DNA of 64,000 nt from CAVRXZ01 sp963773035 (GTDB lineage Bacteria; Acidobacteriota; Vicinamibacteria; Vicinamibacterales; CAVVIG01), in contig CAVYZX010000010.1 in assembly GCA_963773035.1 (NCBI GenBank), forward strand, positions 744,001 to 808,000, in the 5' to 3' direction. The number at the start of each line of letters is the position of its first letter. The first letter of the stretch is position 1. Made by a program: the position numbers and the translations under genes. Positions 26,254 through 35,009 of this stretch are shown in pieces. The notes under the pieces were generated by a model. The model saw nothing but the letters and a program-made list of their open reading frames with translations, was not told where the DNA came from and did no database searches.

Positions 26254-27441
26254 TTAGAGTTCGCGAAGGGCAGACGAGATGGGAAGACGTGCGGCCTTCA
26301 CTGCCGGCAGCAACCCGCCGACCAGTCCCATAATGAGCGCATAAGCGACGCCCTGGACGAGAAGGGAAGGCGTCACCTTAAACGCGAACGCGACCTGACT
26401 GAACGTCCGCCAGTTCATCGTCGAGGCTTGAAACCCGTTGAAGGCGAAGTACGCGAGCAGGCCGCCGAGCACACCTCCGACGGCCGCCAGGCCGAGCGAC
26501 TCGGCTAGTACCGACAGCAGAACCGAGAACGTGTTGAAGCCGAGCGCACGAAGCGTCGCGATCTCCCTCGTGCGCGTGGCCACCGCCGTATACATCGTCA
26601 AGACAGCGCCGAAAATCGCGCCGATACCCATCAGGGCCGCGATTCCGAATCCGATCGTGCGAATCAGCGTGGTGATCGTCGTCGACTGTTCGGTGTAGTA
26701 CTCGATTTCCGGGTTCACGGATACGTTTACCTGCGGATTGGACGTCAGCCAGTCTTTGAACGTATTGAAGGATTCTGGCGAGGTGAGCCGCGCCAATACG
26801 GATTGATAGCTGTTGCCACGCCGGTAAACACCTTGTAACACCCGCGCGTCACACCAGAGTTCCGTCTCTGACACGCTGCCACCCGTTTCAAAGAAGCCGA
26901 CCACGGTCCAGCCGACCTGCCCTGTTTTCACTTCAGAGCCGAGCGAGAGACCCGCAAAGTGGCGGGATGCCGAACGCCCGGCAATGACTTCATTCGTGCC
27001 GAAACGAAACATACGTCCCTCGACGAGCTTGGCTTCGTCGCGAACCTTTAACGTCTCCGGTTCGATCCCTCGCAGCGGCACGTTGGCCTCCGAACCGGTC
27101 GAAAGCTTGGGCAAGTCGATCAGTACCAGGAGCTCGCCCGATGCCAGCGCACGCTGGTTGTCACGAAGGATCCCGGGAGCCTGCTTGATGATTTCGACTT
27201 CAGCGCCGCTCAAGATGCTGGTCATCTCGCTGTCGGTGCCGCTTCGCATGACGAGCGCCCGATTCGGCGACCCCGCACTGCGCAACGCGGCAAAGAAACC
27301 CTCAGCCATCGACAGCACAGAGACAAAGACGATGACTACGCCAGCAATCCCGACAATGGCCACGGCGGACGAACCGAGCCGTTGCGGAATGGTTCGGATG
27401 CTGAGCAACGAGACGGCAACGATCTGTCTGAACCAGGACAT
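26254..27441 (-). CDS. MacB/FtsX-type ABC permease
   Basis: A 395-residue permease with one N-terminal transmembrane helix (SSAVAIVGIAGVVIVFVSVLSM), a large periplasmic MacB_PCD domain (residues about 50-260) and three C-terminal helices of the FtsX core (ATRTREIATLRALGFNTFSVL, GGVLGGLLAYFAF, GLVGGLLPAVKAARL). The TREIATLRALG motif is the coupling segment to the ATPase. It follows a second permease after 10 bp and belongs to the MFP-ATPase-permease-permease efflux operon running from 30595. Substrates of such pumps are peptides, lipids or antibiotics; no specific one can be named. Confidence 0.88.
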   Translation of the reverse strand: MSWFRQIVAVSLLSIRTIPQRLGSSAVAIVGIAGVVIVFVSVLSMAEGFFAALRSAGSPNRALVMRSGTDSEMTSILSGAEVEIIKQAPGILRDNQRALASGELLVLIDLPKLSTGSEANVPLRGIEPETLKVRDEAKLVEGRMFRFGTNEVIAGRSASRHFAGLSLGSEVKTGQVGWTVVGFFETGGSVSETELWCDARVLQGVYRRGNSYQSVLARLTSPESFNTFKDWLTSNPQVNVSVNPEIEYYTEQSTTITTLIRTIGFGIAALMGIGAIFGAVLTMYTAVATRTREIATLRALGFNTFSVLLSVLAESLGLAAVGGVLGGLLAYFAFNGFQASTMNWRTFSQVAFAFKVTPSLLVQGVAYALIMGLVGGLLPAVKAARLPISSALREL

Positions 27442-27451
27442 AACGACCCGT

Positions 27452-28610
27452 TCAAGCTTTTCTCAACGCGTCGGTAATCTTGATACGCATCGCACCGATT
27501 GCGGGCGCAAAGCCCAGCCAAGAAGCCGAGCGAAACGATGAGCCAGATGCCGGTCACCAGATCACGCCTCGGCAACTCGAAGATGCTCAGGAGACCGCCG
27601 GTCGGATCGCCCAGCTGGACGAGGACCCAAGCCAGCCCCAACCCCAACCCGCCTCCAACGGCCGCGATGAACAGAGATTCGGCAAGGACCAACGCCAGAA
27701 TCCGAGTGCTCGAGAACCCCAGCGTCTTCAACACGGCAAGTTCGCTCGTCCGTTCGCGAACCGCTTGTGCCATCGTGTTGGCGACGACCAGAAGGATCGT
27801 GAAGAGCACGGCCGTCAAGATGGCGATCATGATCGACCCGATGTCGCCGACCTGCTTCGCAAATCCGTCGATGAAGCCTTTTTCGGTGGTCGTCTTCGTT
27901 TCCGCTGCGGAGTTCGCGAACAGCGCGTCGAAGGCCGCTGCCATTTCGCGCGATTGGGACGGGTCCTGGATCTTGACCACGTACCACCCGACCAACCCTT
28001 CCCCAATCTGCCGGTTTTCGTCCAGATAGTCGTAGCGGAAAAAGAATCCGGTGTTGTCCATCGTAGGACCGCCCTTGCCGTCGTAGATGCCGACAAGGTT
28101 GAACTCCCATGTCGTGCCGCCGGTTTTCGGGCGGTAGAACGTCCCTTGAATGGGAATGCGGTCTCCAATCTTCCAGCCGTAGCGTTCGACCAGATCACGC
28201 CCTGCAATCGCCCCCTGCCGATCGGCCAGCCAGGCTTTCATCTGCTCGGGCGGCACGCGCACCTCGGGGTACATCGTCAGATAGACGTCGGGCTCGATGG
28301 CGACCTGGGCAAAGAAATTCCGGGGATTCTGATAGATGCCGCCAAACCAGGTGTTGTGCGTAACGGCTTCGACGCCGCGGACCGCCTGCAGCCGCGATTT
28401 ATAAGAGACGGGCAACTGCATGATCAGTCCGGTCTTGTGAATCACCGTCAGTCGGTCCACGCCGGCGAGCTCGACGCCGAGCGAGAACGACGCCCGGATC
28501 GTCATGAGCAAACCAAAGAGCAGGAATGCGATGAAGATCGACAGCAGCGTGAAGATCGTCCGGACTTTGCGCCGCCACAGGTTGCGCCAGATCAGCGGAA
28601 GGAACTTCAT
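27452..28610 (-). CDS. MacB/FtsX-type ABC permease, frameshift near the 3' end
   Basis: A permease of about 385 residues with the same plan as the downstream gene: N-terminal helix VRTIFTLLSIFIAFLLFGLLM, periplasmic domain, then RERTSELAVLKTLGFSSTRIL and C-terminal helices. An extra A in the AAA run at 27509-27511 shifts the last 20 codons; without it the protein ends GLAPAIGAMRIKITDALRKA at 27452, the normal FtsX-type ending and 10 bp before the next start. As sequenced, the frame instead runs into the next gene to 27336 and adds 57 unrelated residues. The start overlaps the ATPase stop by 4 bp. Confidence 0.85.
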
Positions 28611-29299
28611 GCCACTGCCTCCAGCAGCGTGCCCTTCTCGAGGTGCAGAGTTCGCGTCGCACGATCGGCTGCATGTGGGTCGTGAGTGACCATCACAATC
28701 GTCTTGCCGAGATCGCGATTGAGCGTCTGAAGCAGGTCGAGGATCTCGTCACCGGCTTTCCGGTCGAGGTCGCCCGTCGGCTCGTCGCACAGCAATAGCG
28801 TCGGGTCTGTGACGATTGCCCGGGCAATCCCGACGCGCTGCTCCTGGCCTCCCGACAGCTGACGAGGGTAGTGCTTGGCTCGGTCCGTGAGCCCGACAAT
28901 CTTCAGCGCGATGGCGACGCGCTTCCGGCGCTCGGCTTTCGACAGCTTCGTCAGGAGCAGGGGAAGCTCCACGTTTCGCTCAGCCGTCAGGACGGGCAGC
29001 AGGTTATAGAGCTGAAAGACGAACCCGATGTGCTGCGATCGCCACCGGGACAACTGCCCGCCGCCCAGCTCGTTGATCCTGACGCCGCCCACTTCGACGG
29101 CGCCTCCGGTCGGCGAATCGAGACCGCCGATCAAATTGAGTAAGGTGGTCTTGCCGGAGCCCGAAGGTCCCATCAGCGCGAGGAAGTCACCTTTCGGAAT
29201 GTCGAGATTCACGCCCTTCAGAACGTCGATGCGCTCGCCGCCACGGCTGAAGTGTTTGTGCACGTCAGCGACTCGCACCAGCCCGTTGCCATCCCTCAT
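28607..29299 (-). CDS. MacB/LolD-type ABC ATPase
   Basis: A 230-residue ATP-binding protein: Walker A GPSGSGKTTLLN (about 43-54), Q-loop HIGFVFQLYNLLPVLTAERN (family-typical), signature LSGGQEQRVGIARAI, Walker B LLLCDEPTGDLD and switch TIVMVTHDPHA. The FQxxNLLP text places it with LolD/MacB ATPases that power outer-membrane-directed extrusion. It overlaps the permease start by 4 bp. The membrane-fusion protein gene upstream ends 42 bp away across a REP palindrome. Confidence 0.92.
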   Translation of the reverse strand: MRDGNGLVRVADVHKHFSRGGERIDVLKGVNLDIPKGDFLALMGPSGSGKTTLLNLIGGLDSPTGGAVEVGGVRINELGGGQLSRWRSQHIGFVFQLYNLLPVLTAERNVELPLLLTKLSKAERRKRVAIALKIVGLTDRAKHYPRQLSGGQEQRVGIARAIVTDPTLLLCDEPTGDLDRKAGDEILDLLQTLNRDLGKTIVMVTHDPHAADRATRTLHLEKGTLLEAVA

Positions 29300-29315
29300 T
29301 CGTCGCTCCGTCAGG

Positions 29316-29344
29316 TAGCTTCCGGCTTGAGCCGGAAGCTGCTA
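29316..29344. repeat. single REP-like palindrome between efflux genes
   Basis: GTAGCTTCCGG-CTTGAG-CCGGAAGCTGC: perfect CTTCCGGCT/AGCCGGAAG arms. It overlaps the stop codon of the membrane-fusion protein and precedes the ATPase gene, so it may attenuate or stabilise the operon mRNA there. Confidence 0.75.
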
Positions 29345-30595
29345 TTTCACACTGATCAACGCCCCGTCCTTCAGATCCGGCGGGACAGGCGCAATCACCT
29401 GCTCACCCGAACGAACGCCGGCAGCGATTTCCAGCCTGTCGCCGTCGGCGCCGCCCACTTTGACCGCTCGCCGTTCGACGCGATCGTCCCGGCGGACGAA
29501 CACGACGCTTTGTCCGTTTTCAGTGCGAACCGCCGTCTTCGGAACGAGGACGGTTGGACTTCTCGGGGCTTCTTCGACACTTGCCGCAGCCTTGGCCGAG
29601 GCGGTCGCCGTCTCTTCGTCGGCGCGCAGGAACGTCACTTTGACGCCCATGCTGGGAAGGATTCTCGGGTCTAGCGCCTTGAAGCCGATGCGGACCAGCA
29701 CGGTCGCTTTCTGCCGATCGGCGGTCGGCACCACGGTGATGACATGGGCCGGAATCGACCAATCGGGGTACGCATCGAGCACCGCGGTGACGTCCTGACG
29801 CGGCGTCACGCGGTTGATGTACGCCTCATTGACATCGACTTCGATTTCAAGGGAGTGCATGTCGACGATCGTGCAGATACCTGTCCGCGTGAACCCGCCG
29901 CCTGCGGAGACTGGCGACACCATCTCCCCCGGCTGCGCATCCTTGGAAATCGCGATGCCGCTGAATGGCGCACGAATGATCGTGTTATCGAGATCGGTCT
30001 CCTGCACGGCAACCTGACGCTCGGCGACTCGCACCTGCTCGCGAGACGCGGCGATACGCGCCCCGAGCGAATCCACTTCGGCCTGGGCCTGATCGACGTC
30101 CGCTTGTGTGGCGATGCCTTCCTTGATGAGCTGTTGCCGACGGCCGAGTGTGAGCCGCGCTTCGCCGAGCCGAACCTCGTTCTCGGCCACATTGCGACGG
30201 GCCGCTTCGACCTGTGCTTCAGCGAGCATCAGTGCCGCTCGAACGTTGGCATCGTCGAGCCGCGCGAGCACCTGGCCTTCTTTGACGGCCATCCCTTCCT
30301 CGACGTTCACCTCGATGACTTTGCCGGTGATTTTCGACGACACGGTCGCGCGGCGTCTCGCCGTCACGTAGCCCGATGCGTTCAGGACCGCGGCCTGGGT
30401 CCCGGCGACCCGTTCGGTCGCCGCTGCAGTCTGAACCTCGATTGGCCGTTCCCGGTTCGTCCACACCCAGGCCCCCGCGCCGATGACGGCAAGGACGACG
30501 AGTCCGAGCGTCCACTTCAGCCAACGGCCCACACCGGATCGTTCTGGCGCACGCTCGATGCGAAGCGCGGCCAGGTCTTCTTTCAGATTTTGCAC
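29342..30595 (-). CDS. periplasmic membrane-fusion (HlyD/MacA-type) protein
   Basis: A 417-residue adaptor of an efflux pump. An N-terminal anchor (WLKWTLGLVVLAVIGAGAWVW, residues about 25-45) is followed by the first lipoyl half (GYVTARRRATVSSKITGKVIEVNVEEGMAVKEGQVLARLD, in pieces), an alpha-helical hairpin with AEAQVEAARRNVAENEVRLGE, the second lipoyl half (LDNTIIRAPFSGIAISK) and beta-barrel and membrane-proximal domains. The start is GTG 30595 behind GAGGG. It is first in the four-gene operon with MacB-type ATPase and two permeases; an outer-membrane channel is not encoded here. Confidence 0.9.
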   Translation of the reverse strand: MQNLKEDLAALRIERAPERSGVGRWLKWTLGLVVLAVIGAGAWVWTNRERPIEVQTAAATERVAGTQAAVLNASGYVTARRRATVSSKITGKVIEVNVEEGMAVKEGQVLARLDDANVRAALMLAEAQVEAARRNVAENEVRLGEARLTLGRRQQLIKEGIATQADVDQAQAEVDSLGARIAASREQVRVAERQVAVQETDLDNTIIRAPFSGIAISKDAQPGEMVSPVSAGGGFTRTGICTIVDMHSLEIEVDVNEAYINRVTPRQDVTAVLDAYPDWSIPAHVITVVPTADRQKATVLVRIGFKALDPRILPSMGVKVTFLRADEETATASAKAAASVEEAPRSPTVLVPKTAVRTENGQSVVFVRRDDRVERRAVKVGGADGDRLEIAAGVRSGEQVIAPVPPDLKDGALISVK

Positions 30596-30712
30596 AGGCC
30601 CTCAGTGTAGCGGAGGGCTGCCTCCAACGGAGCCACTCAAAGTAGATGACGGGAGCGTCGTGACTAGAGTTTCGGGCGAGTGCGAGCCCTCGCTCGCTAG
30701 AGAGAAGACCCG

Positions 30713-31138
30713 CTATTTCTCTGTGGGATCGCGGCCGTCGGTTGGAGCACCCGTCCCGGACGAACCGAGAAACAACCGGCGCCCATCTGGAAACATCAGG
30801 TCCCGGCCATTGGCCCGATTCGCGCCGTTCTTGGCCCGATAGCCTTCGACAACGATTTCGACGCCGGCTTTCAGGGCATCCTTCGTGAACCCGCGTCTGA
30901 AGAGGGTGTTCGGTGTTCCGCCTTCGATCATCCACCGGGTCACGGTTCCATCGTCGTTCTTCACGTCCAGGTGGATCCACGAATGCGGATTCACCCATTC
31001 CATCTGCACGACCGTGCCGCGCAAGGTGACGGGCTGGTTCGAGTCGAATTCAGCGGCAAAGGAGTGATGCGCACGCACAGGCGGTGCAGCCAGCAGGAGA
31101 ACAACAACAGCACACACCGCGATGAACTCGTGACGCAT
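30713..31138 (-). CDS. secreted DUF6152 protein (copy 2)
   Basis: A 141-residue exported protein (signal peptide ending at PPVRA-HHSF). It is a clear paralogue of the protein at 8542-8961: HHSFAAEFDSNQPVTLRGTV, MEWVNPHSWIHLDVK, WMIEGGTPNTLFRRG, NRANGRDLMFPDG and FLGSSGTGAP all match with few changes. Start fixed by AAGGAGT. It lies directly downstream of a 'WTPPRTPWGDPDLQG' gene, repeating the order at 8.5-10.2 kb. Function unknown. Confidence 0.87.
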   Translation of the reverse strand: MRHEFIAVCAVVVLLLAAPPVRAHHSFAAEFDSNQPVTLRGTVVQMEWVNPHSWIHLDVKNDDGTVTRWMIEGGTPNTLFRRGFTKDALKAGVEIVVEGYRAKNGANRANGRDLMFPDGRRLFLGSSGTGAPTDGRDPTEK

Positions 31139-31162
31139 TGTGACTCCTTGTCTGACCTCTAC

Positions 31163-31197
31163 GCTCTACTTTCTACTTTCCACTTTCCCACTTTTTA
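31163..31197. repeat. 7-nt tandem array (TTCTACT type) at a gene end
   Basis: CTCTACT TTCTACT TTCCACT TTCCCACT follow one another. The last codons of the minus-strand gene (KVESRK) and its stop TAG are made of this array. Confidence 0.75.
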
Positions 31198-32215
31198 TTT
31201 GGAGGGCTTTCTCTTCATCGCGCGCGACTTCGAGCATGTTCATCAAGCTCATATTTGCTTCGTGGCACGCGTACTCGTAGATCGGACCCTCGCTCGGTCT
31301 CATGGGGAACGCCGCCGTCCAGGACCTCACCCATGTCGTCGGATCGTCGACGGTGAGCTCGTAACCGATCGCGTCCGTGTCCACGCGCTTGAAACGCTCG
31401 ACGAGACGCAGGTTCGCTCCCGATCCCCGGTAGTTCGTTTTGTCCGAAAAATTGGTCGTCTCCACGACGAGCGTGTCGCCCTCCCAGCGACCCCGCGAAT
31501 CGCCGAACCATTGGCGGATCGCAGCGCTGAGACGTGGACGACCGTCCAAGGGGATCACTCGAGTGTCGTGGACCATTTCGTGGGTGATCGTCACGTAACC
31601 GGGTGCCTGAACAATCTGAATATTGTTGTTGTACAAGCCCGGAAGGTTTGCGGTCGGCAGCCCCCATGTGATGCATCGCTCGAGCGAGCTGCGGTCCTCG
31701 GGACCGTCGACGCGCCCACCCTCGCGGCCCGCGGGCCGGCGCATCATCGCTCGCTGCTGTGCCTCGGCGGTCAACGGCGGAATTCTGCCGTCGGCTGGTT
31801 CGACAATCAAAGACGTTCGCCTGTCGTCCAGGACTTTTCGTCCGGGGTCGGTCCAATACGGCGCATGAACGGTGTTCGCGGGAACGGACTCGTCTGGGGG
31901 CTCATCAAGCCGTTTCGCGGCACGCGTTTCGAGCTGGCTCTTTTCCTCGTCGGTCAAATATTGCCGCCCGGCCATGTTCGCGGGCCGTTCCAATGGCGTG
32001 ATCGTGCGGTAGTCCCATGTGCCCTGAAGATCCGGATCGCCCCAAGGCGTACGCGGAGGAGTCCACTTCTTGTTGGCGGCCGCCGGAGCCGTCTTCGCCC
32101 CACCATCCACCGACGCAACGGCCTTGGCCGACGACTGGGCGGCGAGTGAGCCCGACGCGGCAACCAACATGGCGAGCAGCGGCCCGCCCAACGACGCGAG
32201 GGTTCTTCGGCTCAT
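31166..32215 (-). CDS. secreted 'WTPPRTPWGDPDLQG' protein (copy 2)
   Basis: A 349-residue exported protein. A signal peptide with twin Arg (MSRRTLASLGGPLLAMLVA) precedes the hallmark KWTPPRTPWGDPDLQGTW, then RRTSLIVEPADGRIPPL, IVQAPGYVTITHEMVHDTRVIPLDG, WFGDSRGRWEGDTLVVETTNFSD and DDPTTWVRSWTAAFPM, in the same order as in the protein at 9074-10174. ATG 32215 is chosen because GAGGAG lies six bases before it; the ATG at 32221 touches that site. The C-terminal IKSGKVESRK derives from a tandem repeat. It pairs with the downstream DUF6152 gene. Confidence 0.85.
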   Translation of the reverse strand: MSRRTLASLGGPLLAMLVAASGSLAAQSSAKAVASVDGGAKTAPAAANKKWTPPRTPWGDPDLQGTWDYRTITPLERPANMAGRQYLTDEEKSQLETRAAKRLDEPPDESVPANTVHAPYWTDPGRKVLDDRRTSLIVEPADGRIPPLTAEAQQRAMMRRPAGREGGRVDGPEDRSSLERCITWGLPTANLPGLYNNNIQIVQAPGYVTITHEMVHDTRVIPLDGRPRLSAAIRQWFGDSRGRWEGDTLVVETTNFSDKTNYRGSGANLRLVERFKRVDTDAIGYELTVDDPTTWVRSWTAAFPMRPSEGPIYEYACHEANMSLMNMLEVARDEEKALQIKSGKVESRK

Positions 32216-32221
32216 CGGCAT

Positions 32222-32550
32222 CTCCTCGGTTCACTCTACGACAAGTGCCGGCCCGAAATCACCTGATTCAAATGAGGGCTTTCTTACGGCTTTTTCCGAG
32301 TGCTCTTACGAGATCGCTCGTGCGGCTCACGCTGTCTCGAGCGCGCCACGCGAGACAAAGACCGAGTCATCCTCAGTCACCACACCGGCACACAGCTGTC
32401 TGAGACGGGGACGATTTGCGTAAGCCCTTTCGAGGGAGCGCATGTTCGCGGACTCGGGCTCTGCGGCGAAATGCGGCGGCGCAATTCGACGTTTCCAGAT
32501 GACTCCGATGCGACGCGTTTACGGCACACGGGTTGCACGACGCGGGGACC
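32222..32550. other. divergent intergenic region, no gene seen
   Basis: About 330 bp between the divergent secreted-protein gene and the Rieske remnant. Frames crossing it are short and out of register with both neighbours. It must contain promoters in both directions, but I see no convincing -35/-10 pair. Confidence 0.5.
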
Positions 32551-33025
32551 ATGCAAACACGTCGACAGTTTTTTGCGTTCATGCCTGCCACGCGGCCTCG
32601 GTTGCCGCGGTCGGATCGATTCTCAATGGATGTGGCGAACAGCAACCCGGCCGAGTCCCTCAGGTGGTTCGGTTCCGCAACTCGCCCACGCAAGCTCGAC
32701 GGTCTCGAGCAATCAGGTCTCGCTGACGATCGATTCGGCTGTCTCCTCTCGCGAGCGTCGGCAGCGCAGCACTCGTGCAGAATTCACTCGGCGCAGTTCC
32801 TGGTCGCACATATCGGCCAAGATTCCTTCACCGCCCTGACTGCGATCTGCACCCATGAACAGTGCACCGTGACTGGATTCGACAACCAACGGTACGTCTG
32901 TCCCTGTCACGGATCTGCAGTACGACACGTCGGGCAGGGTCGTGAACGGCCCGGCGCCGACTGCCTTGCGGACTTTCCCGACGCAGTTCTCGAACAGTGT
33001 CCTGACATTTACGGTGTGGGTGTGA
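32551..33025 (+). pseudogene. Rieske [2Fe-2S] protein remnant with multiple frameshifts
   Basis: The start MQTRRQFF is a twin-arginine signal; the next frame continues CVHACHAASVAAVGSILNGCG (a signal/lipobox-like end). Cluster-binding boxes CTHEQC and CPCHGS are intact, and QYDTSGRVVNGPAP with LRTFPTQF are typical Rieske ends. To read the whole protein five single-base corrections are needed, near 32569-32574 (T run), 32690-32700, 32744-32748, 32796 and 32917. The last frame ends at 33025 and overlaps the YceI start as GTGA. A functional ancestor would be a periplasmic electron-transfer protein of about 155 residues. Either a decayed gene or very poor base calling. Confidence 0.7.
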
Positions 33026-33618
33026 GATTCACCTTCACGCTTGTGGCGACACTCTTGGCCCTGCTGCCCTGGAGTGATCCATCTGCAGAAGGCCGAGCCT
33101 GGCAGGTCTCCCGTGCCGAAGTTCGAGTCGTATGTCCGATGACGGTGGGCGGAAACTTCGAAGCCAGGACAGCTTCTTTAACTGGATCCATCTCACTCGG
33201 CACGACAGCATTTACCTCGTCAGCGCCTTCTTCGGGTGGATCGGAAGGTCGCTTTACAGTGGACCTGCGAACGCTCGACACTGGAATCGATCTCCGGAAC
33301 GAGCACCTCCGCCGCACGTACCTGGAAGTCGACAAAGGTGAGGGCTTCAATCAGGCGACATTGTCGGACATCCAACTGGGCGACCTCAACATCGCGACAC
33401 TCGAAGGCAAAACACCTTTCTCGGCCACGCTTCTCCTGCACGGCACGAAAAAGCCCATCAAAGGCCAAGCCGAGATCCGGCGAAACCCGGCCGCTCTTCT
33501 GATTGAGGCGACGTTCCCGGTCACACTTGCCGACTTCGGCATTCCCAAACCGCAATACCTGGGCGTTGGAGTGAAGAGTCAGGTCCAAGTGAAGGTTTCA
33601 ATGGCGGCGACTCAGTGA
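33022..33618 (+). CDS. YceI-like periplasmic polyisoprenoid-binding protein
   Basis: A 198-residue exported protein starting at GTG 33022 (signal peptide TFTLVATLLALLPWSDPSAEG). The lipocalin-like YceI barrel is recognised by MTVGGNFEARTASLTGSI, FTVDLRTLDTGIDLRNEHLR, YLEVDKGEGFNQATL and LLHGTKKPIKGQAEI. YceI proteins bind isoprenoid-quinone-like lipids in the periplasm. Unlike both neighbours it is uninterrupted. It overlaps the Rieske remnant (GTGA) before it and the c-heme gene after it (GTGA), so the three formed one redox operon. Confidence 0.85.
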   Translation: MRFTFTLVATLLALLPWSDPSAEGRAWQVSRAEVRVVCPMTVGGNFEARTASLTGSISLGTTAFTSSAPSSGGSEGRFTVDLRTLDTGIDLRNEHLRRTYLEVDKGEGFNQATLSDIQLGDLNIATLEGKTPFSATLLLHGTKKPIKGQAEIRRNPAALLIEATFPVTLADFGIPKPQYLGVGVKSQVQVKVSMAATQ

Positions 33619-34766
33619 CCCGCGGAATCGCAAGAGCGCGTCTCGCGGTCCTAACGGCCAGCTTCATCGCCCTTGGCACCACGGGCGCGCTCGCCGAGCC
33701 GATGTACCTGGCGAAACAATACGCTCGCTGTTCGACGTGCCACTATTCGCCAACCGGCGGCGGACTCCTCACGCCGTACGGCCGCTCGCTTTCGCACCAG
33801 GAGCTGTCGACGACTGGGCGCAACCCTCTTCAAGGCGACGCGGGCACGACGGCGCTTACCGGTGAGGAGGCGTTTCTTTATGGAATGCTCAAGGACACGC
33901 TGGGGCCCGTACAGCTCGGAGTCGATCTTCGTCCGTCGCGATTGGAGTTTTCCGTCAACGATTTCCACGATCATCGCAACCTGCTCATGACTCTGGACGC
34001 CCTGGGTGCCTACCGGTTTGGTGACTGGACCCTTTACGGCGAGATTGGCCGGGAGCCGCAGGCCACTGGAGCGAAGGTCGGTTCGTATGAGTACTGGGTT
34101 GGCCATCAGTCGGAAAAAGGCTTCGGCTTCCGCGTCGGGCGTTTCTTGCCGGCCTATGGAATTCGCTTCGCCGATCACACGGCTTTCAATCGCAGCAACC
34201 TGGGCTTCGACAAGTACCGATCAGGTGTTCGGCGTCGAGGTGAGCCGGACTTCGGAACGCACGCTCATGCAGGTTTCGGTCGGCCCCGGCCGGGCGGACT
34301 CGATCATCGACGACGATGGGCGTCAGGCATTTACGGCCACGGGCCGGGTCCAAATCGATCTGAGTCCGCGAACAGCCCTGGTGGCATCGGCTTTGTACCG
34401 AGATCCGTCAGACGTTGACGCGAGAAACGGTGCGGGTGGTGTGGCTTTCGGTTTTGCTCCCACCGCACGGCTGAACGTCGGACTGAAGTCGACTCGCAAT
34501 TTCGAGCTGAAACCTCCGACGGCCACGACTATGTCGTCGTCAACGAGACGGCCTTCGAAGCCATTCGGGGTGTGTGGCTGAAGTTCTCGCCCCAGTTCCG
34601 CACGGTGTCCGGCCGATCGTCCGATGGCATTTTCAGAATGGTGTTCGAAGCTGACCTTCTGCCGCGCACACACTGGAACATCGACCTCTCCTACTACCGC
34701 GACGACAGCCGCTCAATCGACCTCGTCACGCACACCCTGCTCGCGCAGCTTCACATGTATCTGTAA
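33615..34766 (+). pseudogene. c-heme outer-membrane beta-barrel protein with two frameshifts
   Basis: The protein begins with a signal peptide and AEPMYLAKQYARCSTCHYSP, a single CxxCH heme site at the mature N-terminus, followed by a region of alternating aromatic beta-strands (TLYGEIGREPQ, YEYWVGHQSEKGFGFRVGRF, THWNIDLSYYRDD) as in outer-membrane barrels. An extra C at 34217-34218 and a missing base near 34480 shift and restore the frame; corrected, it is about 383 residues ending QLHMYL. Start GTG 33615 overlaps the YceI stop. The barrel assignment is from strand pattern only. Confidence 0.65.
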
Positions 34767-35009
34767 GTCCGCCCCTCGGGCCGGAGCCCAACATTACTCC
34801 GACAATTCCGAGTCGTTTGGACACCCCTGTGTCATCATCAGGTGGCTGGGATGCGACCGCCACGGGCACACCAGCCCGCGGCCTGCGATTGCACGCTGTC
34901 GGTGGCGGGCGCTACGCGTCTCACTCCAATCCGAAAGAGCTCGATCGTCCGACCTATCGGCTTGGTGAACCTATGTACCGGAGAGCTCCTGCGCTGACGA
35001 GTGTTGCTG

